Positions 45,916 through 59,100 of a DNA stretch of 64,000 nucleotides are shown here, piece by piece (position 1 is the first letter of the stretch; each line of letters starts with the position of its first letter). The DNA is taken from the NCBI RefSeq assembly GCF_964355755.1, contig NC_092674.1:29376001-29440000 (forward strand). Reading direction: 5' to 3'. The notes beneath the pieces were generated by a model. That model searched no databases. It was given only the letters and a program-made list of their open reading frames with translations, and was not told the origin of the DNA. Position numbers and translations under genes: made by a program. The DNA comes from Antedon mediterranea. Taxonomy: Eukaryota; Echinodermata; Crinoidea; Comatulida; Antedonidae.

Positions 45916-47114
45916 ATACTTTGATTTAAAGTATGTATGTGTACTATTGCGTGGTTTCGTTTCATCGTGCGACTCTGCAGCAGTCCCAACATTCTGCACA
46001 TGCTCATTTGTTTGTTTCAACTGGCCCAATAATCTGTCGCGCTCTGTTTCTATTCAAGCAGTGCTAGTAGATTGCGTATCTAGTGAAAAGGAAAGGTTTC
46101 TGCTCATTAGGAGACTGTGACTAACTTTGGTTAAGGAAATCTTATCTTGCGCCCGTTTCCAACACAAATTAGATGCTCATGGTGTATTGACGCAACAATG
46201 CAATGAATGAAATCATATCACATAGGTGGATTCAAAGGGGGCCCAGTCTAAATTTTGCAAATTGTAATGCAAAAGATAGACAATAATTTCAGGTCAGCAT
46301 CTAAAATTTGCCATTTTTAGGCTGTGGTTCTCCCTATACTGGATTTTTCTGTTTCACAAGAATAAACACTGCTGGAACCAGTGTATATCCTGTATTTCCA
46401 TATAATTATAAAGGGCTAGTTTATCCATGGGCCTATAAATTGGTTCCATGGTTTATCTAACGCAAGTTTTTTTACTACTAGAATTCCAAGCCTACTAATT
46501 TAATTTGACTAAATTGGTATTAATCCCCAAACAAGGGCTGCAAATATTCTTTAAAATACTAGGATTAAATCATTACAGATAACATTTCCTTAAGACTAAA
46601 GAATGCTTGCATAAATAATAAAAAAATGTAGTGCAATATTATTAAAAAGTTGATTACCCTATCTATTTGATATTGGTACATGCCAACCTTCGCTATTTAT
46701 TACCTCAAAGTATCTAATCCAATATTTGTGAGACATTGCATTTAAAACTATTCGTGCCAAGCGAACAAAGCCGCCTACAAAGTAAATCCAATACCTCTAT
46801 TCCTATTGTAATTCAACAAACAAAAGTAAAATCCTTCCTAGAGCGATATGGTTGAATAATTTCACATGCAATCAACTCAGACCGACTGTTGACTGCTTCC
46901 TGGCAAAGCATTAATTTCTGTCTGTTAATCTAGTCTAGTTTATACAGTGCTTTAAGAAAAGCTGGTATGTTGTGAAGCAAGTTAAGCTGGTTTTATATTC
47001 CATTGGGAGATTTCAACGAGGAAGAAGGAAATAGCATTTTTTATACCTGTTGTTTATTTGCTATGCTTTATAGTCTTGCAAATACTGTGCAAAAAAAGAT
47101 ACGTTGATGCCAGT
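45916..47114. other. Intergenic region and likely promoter/5' UTR of the LMO7/LIMCH1-like gene
   Basis: No coding exon, RNA gene or organised repeat is recognised. The first coding exon of the next gene begins at 47115. An upstream in-frame Met at 47058 exists but adds a hydrophobic stretch that does not fit the family. Confidence 0.35.
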
Positions 47115-50100
47115 ATGGATAATATAGTACGTACTAGACGCTGGTCCGAGATCAGAGAACGTTATAGACACTTACAAGATGCGTTAGTTGAATCAAGAAG
47201 ATGGATAGAGGTGAGTGATACTTTCCCGAGTGTAGTTACTAGCCCCAGGCAACACAAGGCTATTGTGCTATTGTTGGCGTTTCCCGCAACAGCTCATTAG
47301 CTGGGTTTTATTAAGTGGTATATATGAGTCATTTTTCTAATGTGTTTGTATATAATAGGCTTATATATTTCCATATTCATATTTCAAACTTGTTTACATA
47401 TTCTGTTTATGCATAAGTCCTAAGAATTTCATTACTGTATATCCTATTGTAGATATGACTGCTCTGTTTAATGGTAGAGTGCTCAGGATGTTTTGTTTAC
47501 AATATTATTCAATATTCCTTGGTATTAAATTACCATAAACCGGATTAGTATTATGCTACAGATTATTATTAGCATAATAAATACGAATACGAACAAATAT
47601 TTAATAGATATTTTTTGATTTAAATATTAAATGTTGTTAAAAAAAATAAGAGGAAGAAATATGGAAAGATCAAATAGGTACATGCTCTGTAATATAACAA
47701 GATGTCACATAGAGCCAGTTCAAGAAATGAATATGTTAATTTTAAAGAAGATGTTAGTTGCCTCTAGTGTTTTAAATACATTATAGATATAAATTCACAG
47801 AATCTGTATTTTAAAATTGATTTTTTATTTTATTCATATTGGATATAAAAAAAGTACTGTAATGGTAAAATTATTTTGAAAGAAAAATAGAATATAAAAA
47901 AAATTATTATTGTAATTAAACCTTTATTAAAGATATATTTTCACCCTAAAAAATATATATATTAAAATTTGTGTTGAATATGCCATTTTAAAGTCGAAAA
48001 ACTGAATTGAAAAAAAAAATATTTTCCTGAAAAAAATGTAATATAATTATAAAGCAAAAATTGTATGTCAGAGAAAATGGTTTTTGTTAAAATTAACCGT
48101 TTCTTTTGACTTTTTATAAGTGAAATCATTATTTTGGTTGATTTTTTTTCTTAAGTAAAGAAATCTCTTTAAAGGAACATGTCTTTCAGGAAAAATACAA
48201 AGTGTTCTCTGAACAGTGGTTGTTGTACATACTGTATGTTCAAACATATAATTGCCTTAATTCTTAACACATAATTATAGCACTGGTGGGAAAGAAGCAC
48301 ATTTGATTAGATAGATGTTTATATGAATAGCCTATTGGTGATAATATGCAAGTGATTCACAGTAATGCCTTTATAATTGAAGGCGTGTATAGCTTTATTG
48401 ACAATGATTTAGATGAGTTTACAATCACGGTTTACAGTGACTAAGGTAGATAATTGAGATTTTAAATGTTTAACAATGAGTTTGTTAAAGATTGTAAACA
48501 GTTAGATTGGATTAGTACACTGATGTGAAGGTTGTATGTATTTACTGTATATCCCATCAATAAAGTGGTATATCGGACCAATAAAGTGGTATATCAGACC
48601 AATAAAGTGGTATATCGGACCAATAAAGTGGTATATCGCACCAATAAAGTGGTATATCGCACCAATAAAGTGGTATATCGCACCAATAAAGTGGTATATC
48701 GCACCAATAAAGTGTTTCATTGTATTGTAGTGATCACAGGGACTTTTGACATCTGTATGACAGTACAGTACTAGGATATAATAAGTTTTTTTTTAGGGGG
48801 TTCTACAGAAAAACCAGGACAGTGTATTCCACATTACACATAGAGTGATGTAGCCACGATAAATAAAGTGGTCCGGTTTTTAACAAAATAAGGGAACAAT
48901 CTCTGTTCAAGCCACTGGATTATCAAAAGCCTCTGTGAAATAGTGGTCAGGTTGAAACCTTACCAACCGTACTAGTGGCTACGGCCTTACATAGTGATGC
49001 GCACAATACAAGCCAAATAAAAACCCCAACCAAAAAAAACAACATCTGAAACAAAAGTGTAAAATTTAGAAGGGAGTGGTCCGAACCCCTAGAGACCCAT
49101 GGACACCTATGAATAATTTGTCCAATGAAATGTAAAATTAGGGCAGAAGAGAAGTGACACTAAACAACCCTACACGTTGTTGCATGTGAATATTAAATCA
49201 GAAGATGGGAAAATCAGTGAAGAGTGAAAAAAGTGTCAATAAATATAAATAGAAAATAATAAAAGGTATTCACTGTACATTGGTTGAATGTATTCATTCA
49301 ATAAATAATAATGATTCAAAATCATAAAATATACACTAATAAAATATCCATTTGAACGAATAAATGCTAAAAATATGTGAAATTGATATTTTGTTATGCG
49401 TGAGGTATTAAACTGAAGCCAAATGATGACCTCTACGCTTATCTAGGTTTCAGGCACACCCTAAGGCACATCCTGGCCCAGGGGAACGTATGCCCATATC
49501 AACACATGCACTGTTAAACAACCTTATTGGCAAATATCCATGCCTCAGATTCTTAATGCACTGTTCTCTAATGATTTCCCTTGATGCTATTGTGATACTA
49601 CAAGCCCACTTCCTTCTCATTGTGTGTTATTTATTTTGTGTATTTTTGTGAATGTGTTTTGGTATGTAATAATAGCAGGTAATATAAGCATCTTGGGATT
49701 CATAATAAGTACCTGTAGGTAACCAGGACTGTACTGTGTATACTATTGAGAAATGTTAATTCATTCGGTGCAGTAGGGTCAAGAAAAAATTATATACAGT
49801 ATAATTAAAACTGGTGGAAAACCTACTTGTCAAAGTTACTGCAGTAAAGACATTTTTTTTACTACAACGGTTGATTCTTCTTTAATTTTTTTTGTTGTGT
49901 ACAAGTTTATGAGGCAGCCACCGCAATAAACAGGTTTTAAAATGTAGTTACTGCAGTAACTGCAGTAGAATAATTTGGCATGGTCAACTTTTTAACCATT
50001 TTATTATCCCTACGCAATTTTTGTCCTATAAATTCTTTGACTGGCATTTATTTTTCCATTCAAAATCTTTTAGTTAACATCATAAAATTTGCTTAATCAC

Positions 50101-53100
50101 TTAATTTTTACACTTTGAATATCCACTCAGACGTAGGCTTAATTCGGCACACACTCTCTTGTCATGTTAAAACCACTTGGATTATTTCTGCGAAATTAAA
50201 ATGTATCCAGCCATATTCCAGACGATTGGTTTCTAATACCTTTAGAATTCTGAATATTTTTGTGTAAAAAAATGGTATTGTATTCAAGAGTTTTGACAAT
50301 AAGGTGGAACAATCGGAACAATAGCGGAAAGTTTTCACTGTAAATACCAGTCTTATGTTTACTCCCTGTAAAAGAAATTCCTTTGCATGAAATAACATTG
50401 GTAATTGAAGCAGCTAAATAGCTATACAGTAAGTGAGACTAATTACAAAACTTAAAGAGGATTAAACACAGTGAAAATACAAAAGTCCAGGAAAAATACC
50501 TGTATCCTGTTTAGCAACGTGGCTCTACACTATTTTATTCAAAATAATTGTTGGTATTTTCGAAAATTTATTATTAAAATGTTCATATCTATATAAGTAA
50601 TCTATATAAGTTGAATATTGCAAATGATAGAAAAAAATTTTTTTAAATAAAAATATTGTATTTTTACTGTTCAATATCAATAAACTTTGATATTATTTTT
50701 TAATTTTTTATTTTTATTTAATAAAAAATGATGTTTTAATAATTTTTGTCATTAAATTTTATTTTTAAAGTAAACACCTTTAATTGATTGGCCATAAAAT
50801 CATGTTTTAAATTGCATATTAATAATTTCAAATGGAAAATATTCCCATAAAAGCTTGAATGTGGTTTTTAATATGTATGTACAGTATTATATCTCTTATG
50901 TACTGTATTGTGCATCATTCTCAGCTCTGAGAAAAGGTAAATTTGAAATGCTGCCACCTAGAGTTTAAAAACTTTTTCCAAATTCTCTACAGTAAATTTA
51001 TCAAATTCAGTGCATTGACAATGTAACTGCTAATATAATAAGTAATAATACTGTATAACTATAGAAAAATAGTGCCCTGGGAGACATTTTTATATATACA
51101 TTTTTGAATAAAATAATATTTTTACAAATATTTTACTTACCGGTATTATTTAAATGTACAGTAAGCCTATTATTATCTTCAAATATTTTTATAATTATTT
51201 TTTAGGCCATAACAGGTAAAAAATTTCAATACAAAACACTTGGACGTTCACTTCGGAATGGAGAGCTGCTTTGTGAGTAAGTAGCTAGTAATTTTATTAT
51301 AGATAATGATTGACAATATTATTGCTTATACAGTTGAATGATTACCACATTGCAGTAGGCCTGTACAACAGTTGTCAATGTATGTATATGTCATAATATA
51401 TTTATACACACATCAGGCACAGAACATTAATTATAAACCACCCGGTGATATACTGAAATTTAATTAATTAATTTGAAACGATAAAGATGAGGACATCTAT
51501 CAAAAACATAAATCAAAACAAATTAAAACAGCCAGAAAAATTAGTAGCTTTTGAGCAACACTATATATATAGGTATTTATTCATAAAAAAAACACATAAA
51601 TAGTACAAACAGAAGGCAGCCAACGGCTGAAAAATTCTGCAAACAACGTACAAAGTTTAAAGTTAAAAGACTCTAACAACAATATAATATATACAAGTAC
51701 ACAGTAAATCAGATCATTAAAAAGCCGTTAAAATTCTTTAAAATGCCAAAAGACCCAGATAAACCAAAGCATGCGGTAATCACTAATTCGTTAATTATTA
51801 TTAATTTTATAAACCTACAAAGTTTTAGTTTTAGAAGCTTCATTCGTTCTATCAATAATGTTAGTTTTACACTAGTCTTTCATCAGTACAAATAATACAC
51901 AGTATTATAACATTTCTAAATAAAATATAATCTAAATTTTATCCAATCAGATTGATGCAATGTCTGAAACCTGGTTCTATCAAGAAAATCAGTCGATTAC
52001 CCACAGTGTATGCTGAAGTTGTAAGTATCATTGATGAATTGTTTGTTCACATAATATAGTATTTTTAGTATGTGCTTAATATGCTAATTAGATTCAAGTT
52101 TATTGACTTATTGGGATGATTGAAAGATGCACATTTATAGTTATAGCCACCACTGGAGCTGTGCCTTAAACTAGAGAATAATTGTGTACTAGTTTAATTG
52201 GGGAGAGGCACTATATGTCAACAGATGAGTCTTCTTAGTCCTCTCTCCATGATGGTTGTCACATAATGCTTGTATTTATTTTCTTTTTTATTGTATTTAT
52301 ATTTTTCATATAGACAGTTTGTCTGAAATAAAGTTTAATTGAATTTAAAATGGTAATTTTTACAGCTTCTTTGAATAGGTTATAATTTAGTGAGAAATGT
52401 AATTAAAGTTGTCTAACAGTTAATCAAAATGTCAACGTCTTGTGTGATATATATGTATCTACTCTCATTTATTGGGCGGAATTGATGATAAGGTTTTAAT
52501 GTCAACAGACAATTGGTTAACCTGACAAATATTTGCGAATACCAATGAACAGCGCAATCATTGTTCAATGCTGATATTATAATAAACTGGTTTGTTCAAC
52601 AAGTTATTTTTGTGCTTAACTTTTTCCCTCATCCTGTTCCATTTGAAGACATTCTTTAAAATAAATACATTTATAAAACTTAGTACATACTGTATCTTTT
52701 CAGGGAATAGTACCCTTTATTAACGGATCACCAGGAACATGAGGCTTAGATGGGCATAAACAGGCTATAGCCTCCCTTAAAATTTAACAGCTATGTCTTT
52801 TTAAAACAAAATAATGCCAACATTTAATATTTTTCTGTAACCCGACGGATCGTTTTTTATCATTTATGAAATATTTGTCTCCCACCTCAACCCCTCTTCT
52901 AATCTATAATGCCATATGAATATAAAATTCAGTGGTGGTTATCTGGTTTCTTTTAATAAATAAATCAACAAAATGATTATTTTCAGATTTTATATACATG
53001 ATATTTTTACTAGATTATTGATTGTTGATATATTGGATATCTTCTGAAACAATGACAATTTGCAGGCAAGTTTTACTATATAACAATATAATGATGTTCT

Positions 53101-56100
53101 TCTTTATAAATTGGAAATACAGTAAAGCACAAACCAGAAAAATGATAGGACTGAACAAAAACAAAACTGTTAACTTAACACAGAATACTTAAAACAAAAA
53201 AAAGGATAAGTGCTTCTTTGACAGCAGCTTCCTGAAGCCTGTGATACCTATTTCCTCTGGGATCTGACATGCCTGGAGCATCCATCTATCTGCATTAAGG
53301 AAATAAAAACACAATTTTAGTATGGTAAACACAATTGTCTATGTGTTTATGACCAGGTTTTGCATTGCATTATATATATATATATATATAAATTTGCTTA
53401 TTGTTAAATTATGATGAGTAATATTTAATTTTTTTAATCATGTTTCAAAAAGTATTAATTATGACTTAAGTTTTCAACATTTAACACTTTTAATAGTGTA
53501 TAGTACACTGGCAACAATATATAATACTTGTTTGCGTAATATTACTCATTAATTAGAAATTAATTTGGGCTAAAAAAAAATCCTACAAAAAAATAATTAA
53601 GGTGGTCCCTGGAAAATTGGGAATGTTTGGAATGCACATAAACCGCGAGTAGTCAACTTAGACCATAGCACTATTTTATAGGGTCTATAAAGTATTCATC
53701 ACATTCGAATAAATGTAATAAAATGAAAAATAATATTCTTATAATTTATCAGAAAATTAATATATCATTCACACATTATTATAATGTTTATTAGTAATAC
53801 GTTGATACTTTTTTGATGAAATTAAATGTAAGTAATTTTTCTAATCACTATTGGAAAGTGGACGATGCCATCTGTAAACACAGAAGCTGCCAGTTCACTT
53901 TTTTGTATGCGTCGTCGCTTCAGTCGGTTAGGCCTAGAATCTCAATATTTCATCCAAAAATTTGACTTTCCTCGTTTGGAATCTATTCTATTGTACATTT
54001 TAAAAGCTTGTAAGTACTAGTACTTTTGCGTAGATTTATTAATTAGTATGATATTTATACTTGGCCTACCTTAGCTTTCTAGATGACATACACGTCGTTG
54101 TTTTTGAAGAGAGGGAGAGATGAGCACTTGTCCCCGGTGGCATGGTGCCAAACGATACACCTGACATTTCAGACGACAATAACTAGGCCTAGGCCTAAAG
54201 TTTCAGTAGGCCCAGCCAGGCCTACATGGTCGAGTCAGTCACTTTGTTTTATTGAATAACAATTTATTTTAAAAGTTTACTCGGCACTTTAAATTTACAG
54301 GCTTACAATTAGGCCCTAACTAGGCCTGCATCCATTTTTTTATTTTGATTTTAAAATTAATAATTATTAAAAAGGCCTGAGTTAGTGGACGAGTCGTTAG
54401 TTATAGTCCCTTTTTTTCAGAAAAAAAAAAGGTTTTCTTAATTTTATATTAATCCAGAAGTCAAAAATATTATAATAATAATTTTTTTAATTTTGTGGAA
54501 ATCTTTTTTAAATACTTTTTAGGTTTTTTCTGTCTTGAAAGATATAATGTCACACACTTTTTATAATTATTATACAATAAACACAGTATTTAAATATTTA
54601 TATAACTTTACTTTTAGACTTAATCTGTCATCTATCCTGCTGAAATTAATTGTGTCAGCTCGAAATGTTATATATGTTACAGATCTTAAAAGTTTAAAAA
54701 ATCCATTTGTTTTCCTTGAAAAAGGTTCAAGTGTTTTCTTGTTGCCAAATATTATTTATTATTAATGATGTATTATTTCCTACTACTGCCAGTTAAATCA
54801 TTATAATCATGCAATAGTAAGTAATCATCTTGAAAAAGCTCACATGATCCTAGGCTGTAAATCTTGGGGGTAATCAAAGTCATATTAAACTTCCTGCAAC
54901 ATGTGTTTGCCAATTGTTGACAGAAATGTGAGAATAATATTGCAGTTTTACACTGTATTAGCTATACACTGTATTTACTATATAGCAAGTATTTACTGCA
55001 GTAATTATTTACTGCAGTACAAAGTGTTGATGCTATAGTCGTTAGTGAATGCACAACCTCAAATGTGAGAATATGTAGTATTTGATTTTTAGCCGCACAG
55101 TACACTATATTTAATACTATACTAAATACTGACTGCAGTAATTATTTACTTTTAGTAAAACAGTGTTGATGCTACAGTACACAGTGTGGCCGTTAATTAC
55201 TGCACTAAATTCTAACTTGGCATTGTTGTGGTATAACCTCAAATTAATGTGAAAATAAAGTGTAGTATAATATTAGATGTTTAGCCATACAATAACACTG
55301 TACAGTATTTACTATATAGTAGTATTGACTGCAGACAGTAATCATTTACTGCAGTAAAACAGTGTTGATACTGCTATACAGTGTGTACAGTACCTGTACC
55401 AGCCATTATTCACTGCACACTTTGCGCAGTCACTAAATTCTAGTCAAGCTTTGTCGCGGTGTAGCCTCAAATTCCACACATATTGTGTTCCTATATTGAT
55501 TCTTGGTTTTGTTAACATGTTCCCGATTTATGAATCCTTTATAAACCATTATATTCTATTGTAAACATGGATCATAGATTATTAATACACATATTGTTTA
55601 TATCCTGTTGTATAAGGTTATGATTCATAAAGAACGTCTCTTTCAGCATGTTTTCCATTTTATCTTAAATCGTTACCGTACTGTGTTTGAGATTTGTTTA
55701 ATGGTTGGCTGATCCTATTGGGTAACCCCATTTTATCTGACTCGGCAAATATGCCCTTTGTATTGTTAACCATACAGAATTGTTATACTGTATTTCAAGG
55801 TATTATAAAAGTGATGGTGTAGGGTGCTGTATTGTACGGAATTCATGCATATCAGGCTCGCACTCATTCTTGCCATATCTTCCCACACTCTAAAAATTGT
55901 AAACAGTGAAAATGACTCACAAAAATAATCTTCTAAAATTGGAACATGGATTTATACAAAAATATAAAACGGGTTGATGATAAAATAACAAAATTGGAGT
56001 ACATTAGGAAACATAGCTTTGTACTGCTTTTATACACCATTGAATTGAGTAGCATTTGGCTACACTTTGCCTAAATTACTCACCGTGCCTTTATTAATAT

Positions 56101-59100
56101 TAGTAAGTACTAACGCTTTCTTGATTTAATCATCATATCCCATGTGATGATCTACAGTGTACTGTATTCTCTAATTGAGCACTTAAAACTAAAAGATAGG
56201 CCTTATTGACATTTATTAAGTATTAATTATGACATTAATTGATGAATTTCTTTTCAATCTGTTATCTTCATAGCCTATTAAAATGCCTTATTAGTGCATG
56301 ATTCACAACTAAGTACCAATGAATACATCCTGTATAGGCATCAATGTGATTGTTGGTTACTGTGTTTTAAGGTTACTAGGTGAGAGAGATCTAAAGTACT
56401 CTTAATACTTAACTGTACTATACAGTGTCAGGCTTGCAAAGGTTTCCATAACAATTGTGGTTTCTTTGGAGGACAAGGGTAGGTACAGTACTGTAGGTAC
56501 TGTAATGCCACAGTCTGGAAAAAGTGCAATCCTACAGTACTATATGGAACATTATTATTAATAATAATATTACCTAATTTGCATCACAATATCCAATAAC
56601 AAATTAAAGAAAAACAGTTTATAATTGTGAAATACACACAGTACTTTTTAAGACTAGAGACTAACCACAGTGTATTGTGTACATTTTCATCTGATTTGTA
56701 AATGTAATTAATACTGGTTTTGAATGTTTATCAACTAATACTACTACAGTAGAATGAAAGAAGCTGAACTGCTACATAGTACATTCAAGACAACCAGTTA
56801 ATGTCATTTAACTGCTACATAGTACATTCAAGACAACCAGTTAATGTCATTTAACTGCTACATACTGTAGTACATTCAAGACAACCAGTTAATGTAATTT
56901 AACTGCTACATACTTAGTACATTCAAGACAACCAGTTAATGTAATTTAACTGCTACATACTGTAGTACATTCAAGACAACCAGTTAATGTGTTTAACTGC
57001 TACATAGTACATTCAAGACAACCAGTTAATGTAATTTAACTGCTACATAGTACATTCAAGACAACCAGTTAATGTAATCTAACTGCTACATAGTACATTC
57101 AAGACAACCAGTTAATGTGTTTACCTGCTACATAGTACATTCAAGACAACCAGTTAATGTAATTTAACTGCTACATAGTACATTCAAGACAACCAGTTAA
57201 TGTAATCTAACTGCTACATAGTACATTCAAGACAACCAGTTAATGTAATTTAACTGCTACATAGTACATTCAAGACAACCAGTTAATGTAATCTAACTGC
57301 TACATAGTACATTCAAGACAACCAGTTAATGTGTTTAACTGCTACATAGTACATTCAAGACAACCAGTTAATGTGTTTAACTGCTACATAGTACATTCAA
57401 GACAACCAGTTAATGTAATTTAACTGCTACATAGTACATTCAAGACAACCAGTTAATGTAATTTAACTGCTACATAGTACATTCAAGACAACCAGTTAAT
57501 GTAATTTTGCTATCAAAGTTTCCTTTTACTCCCTGTACAAATTACTATAATCTTATTGGTACCTAGTACTGTAGGTATATTTTTTTTCATCATATTGAAA
57601 CTGTTTCAAACATACTACATTATTATTATTACTCATCAATATTCCACTGTATTAAAATGTGCACATTATTTGAATGACAATAGCACATGAACATTCTATC
57701 TGATCATTAGCATTATTTTATAGGATAATTTACACTAAGCAAACACTACATATTAGGCTATACATTCTTTTAGCATATCATATTTTGAAATATTATATTT
57801 GGATGCTTAATTGAAACATCCTTGTTAAAACCTGATAGGTGTTTTGTTGTAATAACACCTAATAGTTTTAATATCATTGTAATATATATCTACAGTATAC
57901 AGACAACTTGCATAAACTGTACAGCACCTTTAAAGGGACTCATGGTTGAAAATCAAATTCAATTTTAGTTAATCTTAAAGCTCCGTCTACACTATCAAAC
58001 TAGTTTGACAAAAAAAGTTTGATGTGCTAAAATATGGTGATAGTGATATGCCCAAATATGGTAGTGATATGACATCATCATGTCCATATATGGGCACATG
58101 ACATTACTTGTCACATAAGTTTCATGGACAGACCTTTAGAGGTGGAACCAACATTTTGTTAATACAAAAGTCAAACTTGTACAGTGCTGTAATATTTAGT
58201 GTATTAAAATATCTAAAATGCACAATCATCAATTTTAATGGCACTTTTAATTTCTGTTTTAAGAGAGTACGCTAATATTAATAAGTATTACTGTTATACA
58301 GTAAAATAAATCATTGGACAATTCGGTTAGAAACTGTCTTAATTATTTCAGCTATTTTTAAACCACTCTATAGTATGAATGATACAGTTACTATATAAGA
58401 GTACAGTGCCAACTGGTGCTTTAAACAGTTAGAAATTCAATATCAAATGTATGTATATTGTAATTAAGCTAGTGTTGTAATGAAATTGACTATATTGATC
58501 AGATTCAGTGAAGCATAGCATTCTGTGTGACCCTGGTCATGAATGTATTTATGACCAGGGTCCACACAAAGCAAACCAAATGCAATAATGATGTAGTGTA
58601 CATTATCCCTAGGTTAGATTAAATTAAAGTCATAATTATTTTGTAGATAAAGTTGGTGAGGAGGCTGTTTATTTTTATATTCTTTACAGGATTGTTTACA
58701 AATTTAAAAAAGGTATCTAGTTATTGAAAATTCATTGCTACCCCCCCCCCCCCCCCCATTATCTAAGACACCTACATTATGTGAAGGTACCGTTGATACA
58801 GTACATTCTACCCCATTTATATTTTACACATTTTTTATTCCATGCTTACTGTACTGTACATGTCAACCAATAGTCAACAAAAGATTAAAACACAATATCT
58901 TGATTTGTAAGAAATATTATAAAGTACAATTAAAAATAAAATGCCTTCTAAAATTCTAATTACTTGGTTTTGTTATTGTTTGAGACATCTGTCGCCTATT
59001 TTACCTTTCATAATTTCTAATACAATCATTTTAAACTAAGAATTTCTTTCTCTTATTGATAACAATACAGTTCTTTCAACTGTGTGGTTACTGTACCTGT

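Noticed and set aside
47058-47114. Upstream in-frame Met extending the LMO7/LIMCH1-like protein by 19 residues
   Set aside because: The added MLCFIVLQILCKK stretch is hydrophobic and unlike the family; the Met at 47115 fits better.
48502-48774. Repetitive + and - strand frames (IYHFIG and TNKVVYR type)
   Set aside because: Artefact of a 21-bp minisatellite, whose unit is a multiple of three.
54535-54765. 76-codon + strand frame in the LMO7/LIMCH1-like intron
   Set aside because: Chance frame in AT-rich DNA; Ile/Leu/Phe/Tyr-heavy and lacks splice partners.
56762-57505. CRISPR-like regular repeat array
   Set aside because: Units are directly adjacent with no unique spacers, and the host is an animal genome; it is a minisatellite.
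58735-58959. 74-codon frame starting with Pro-rich residues
   Set aside because: The proline run is the poly-C tract; no other support.
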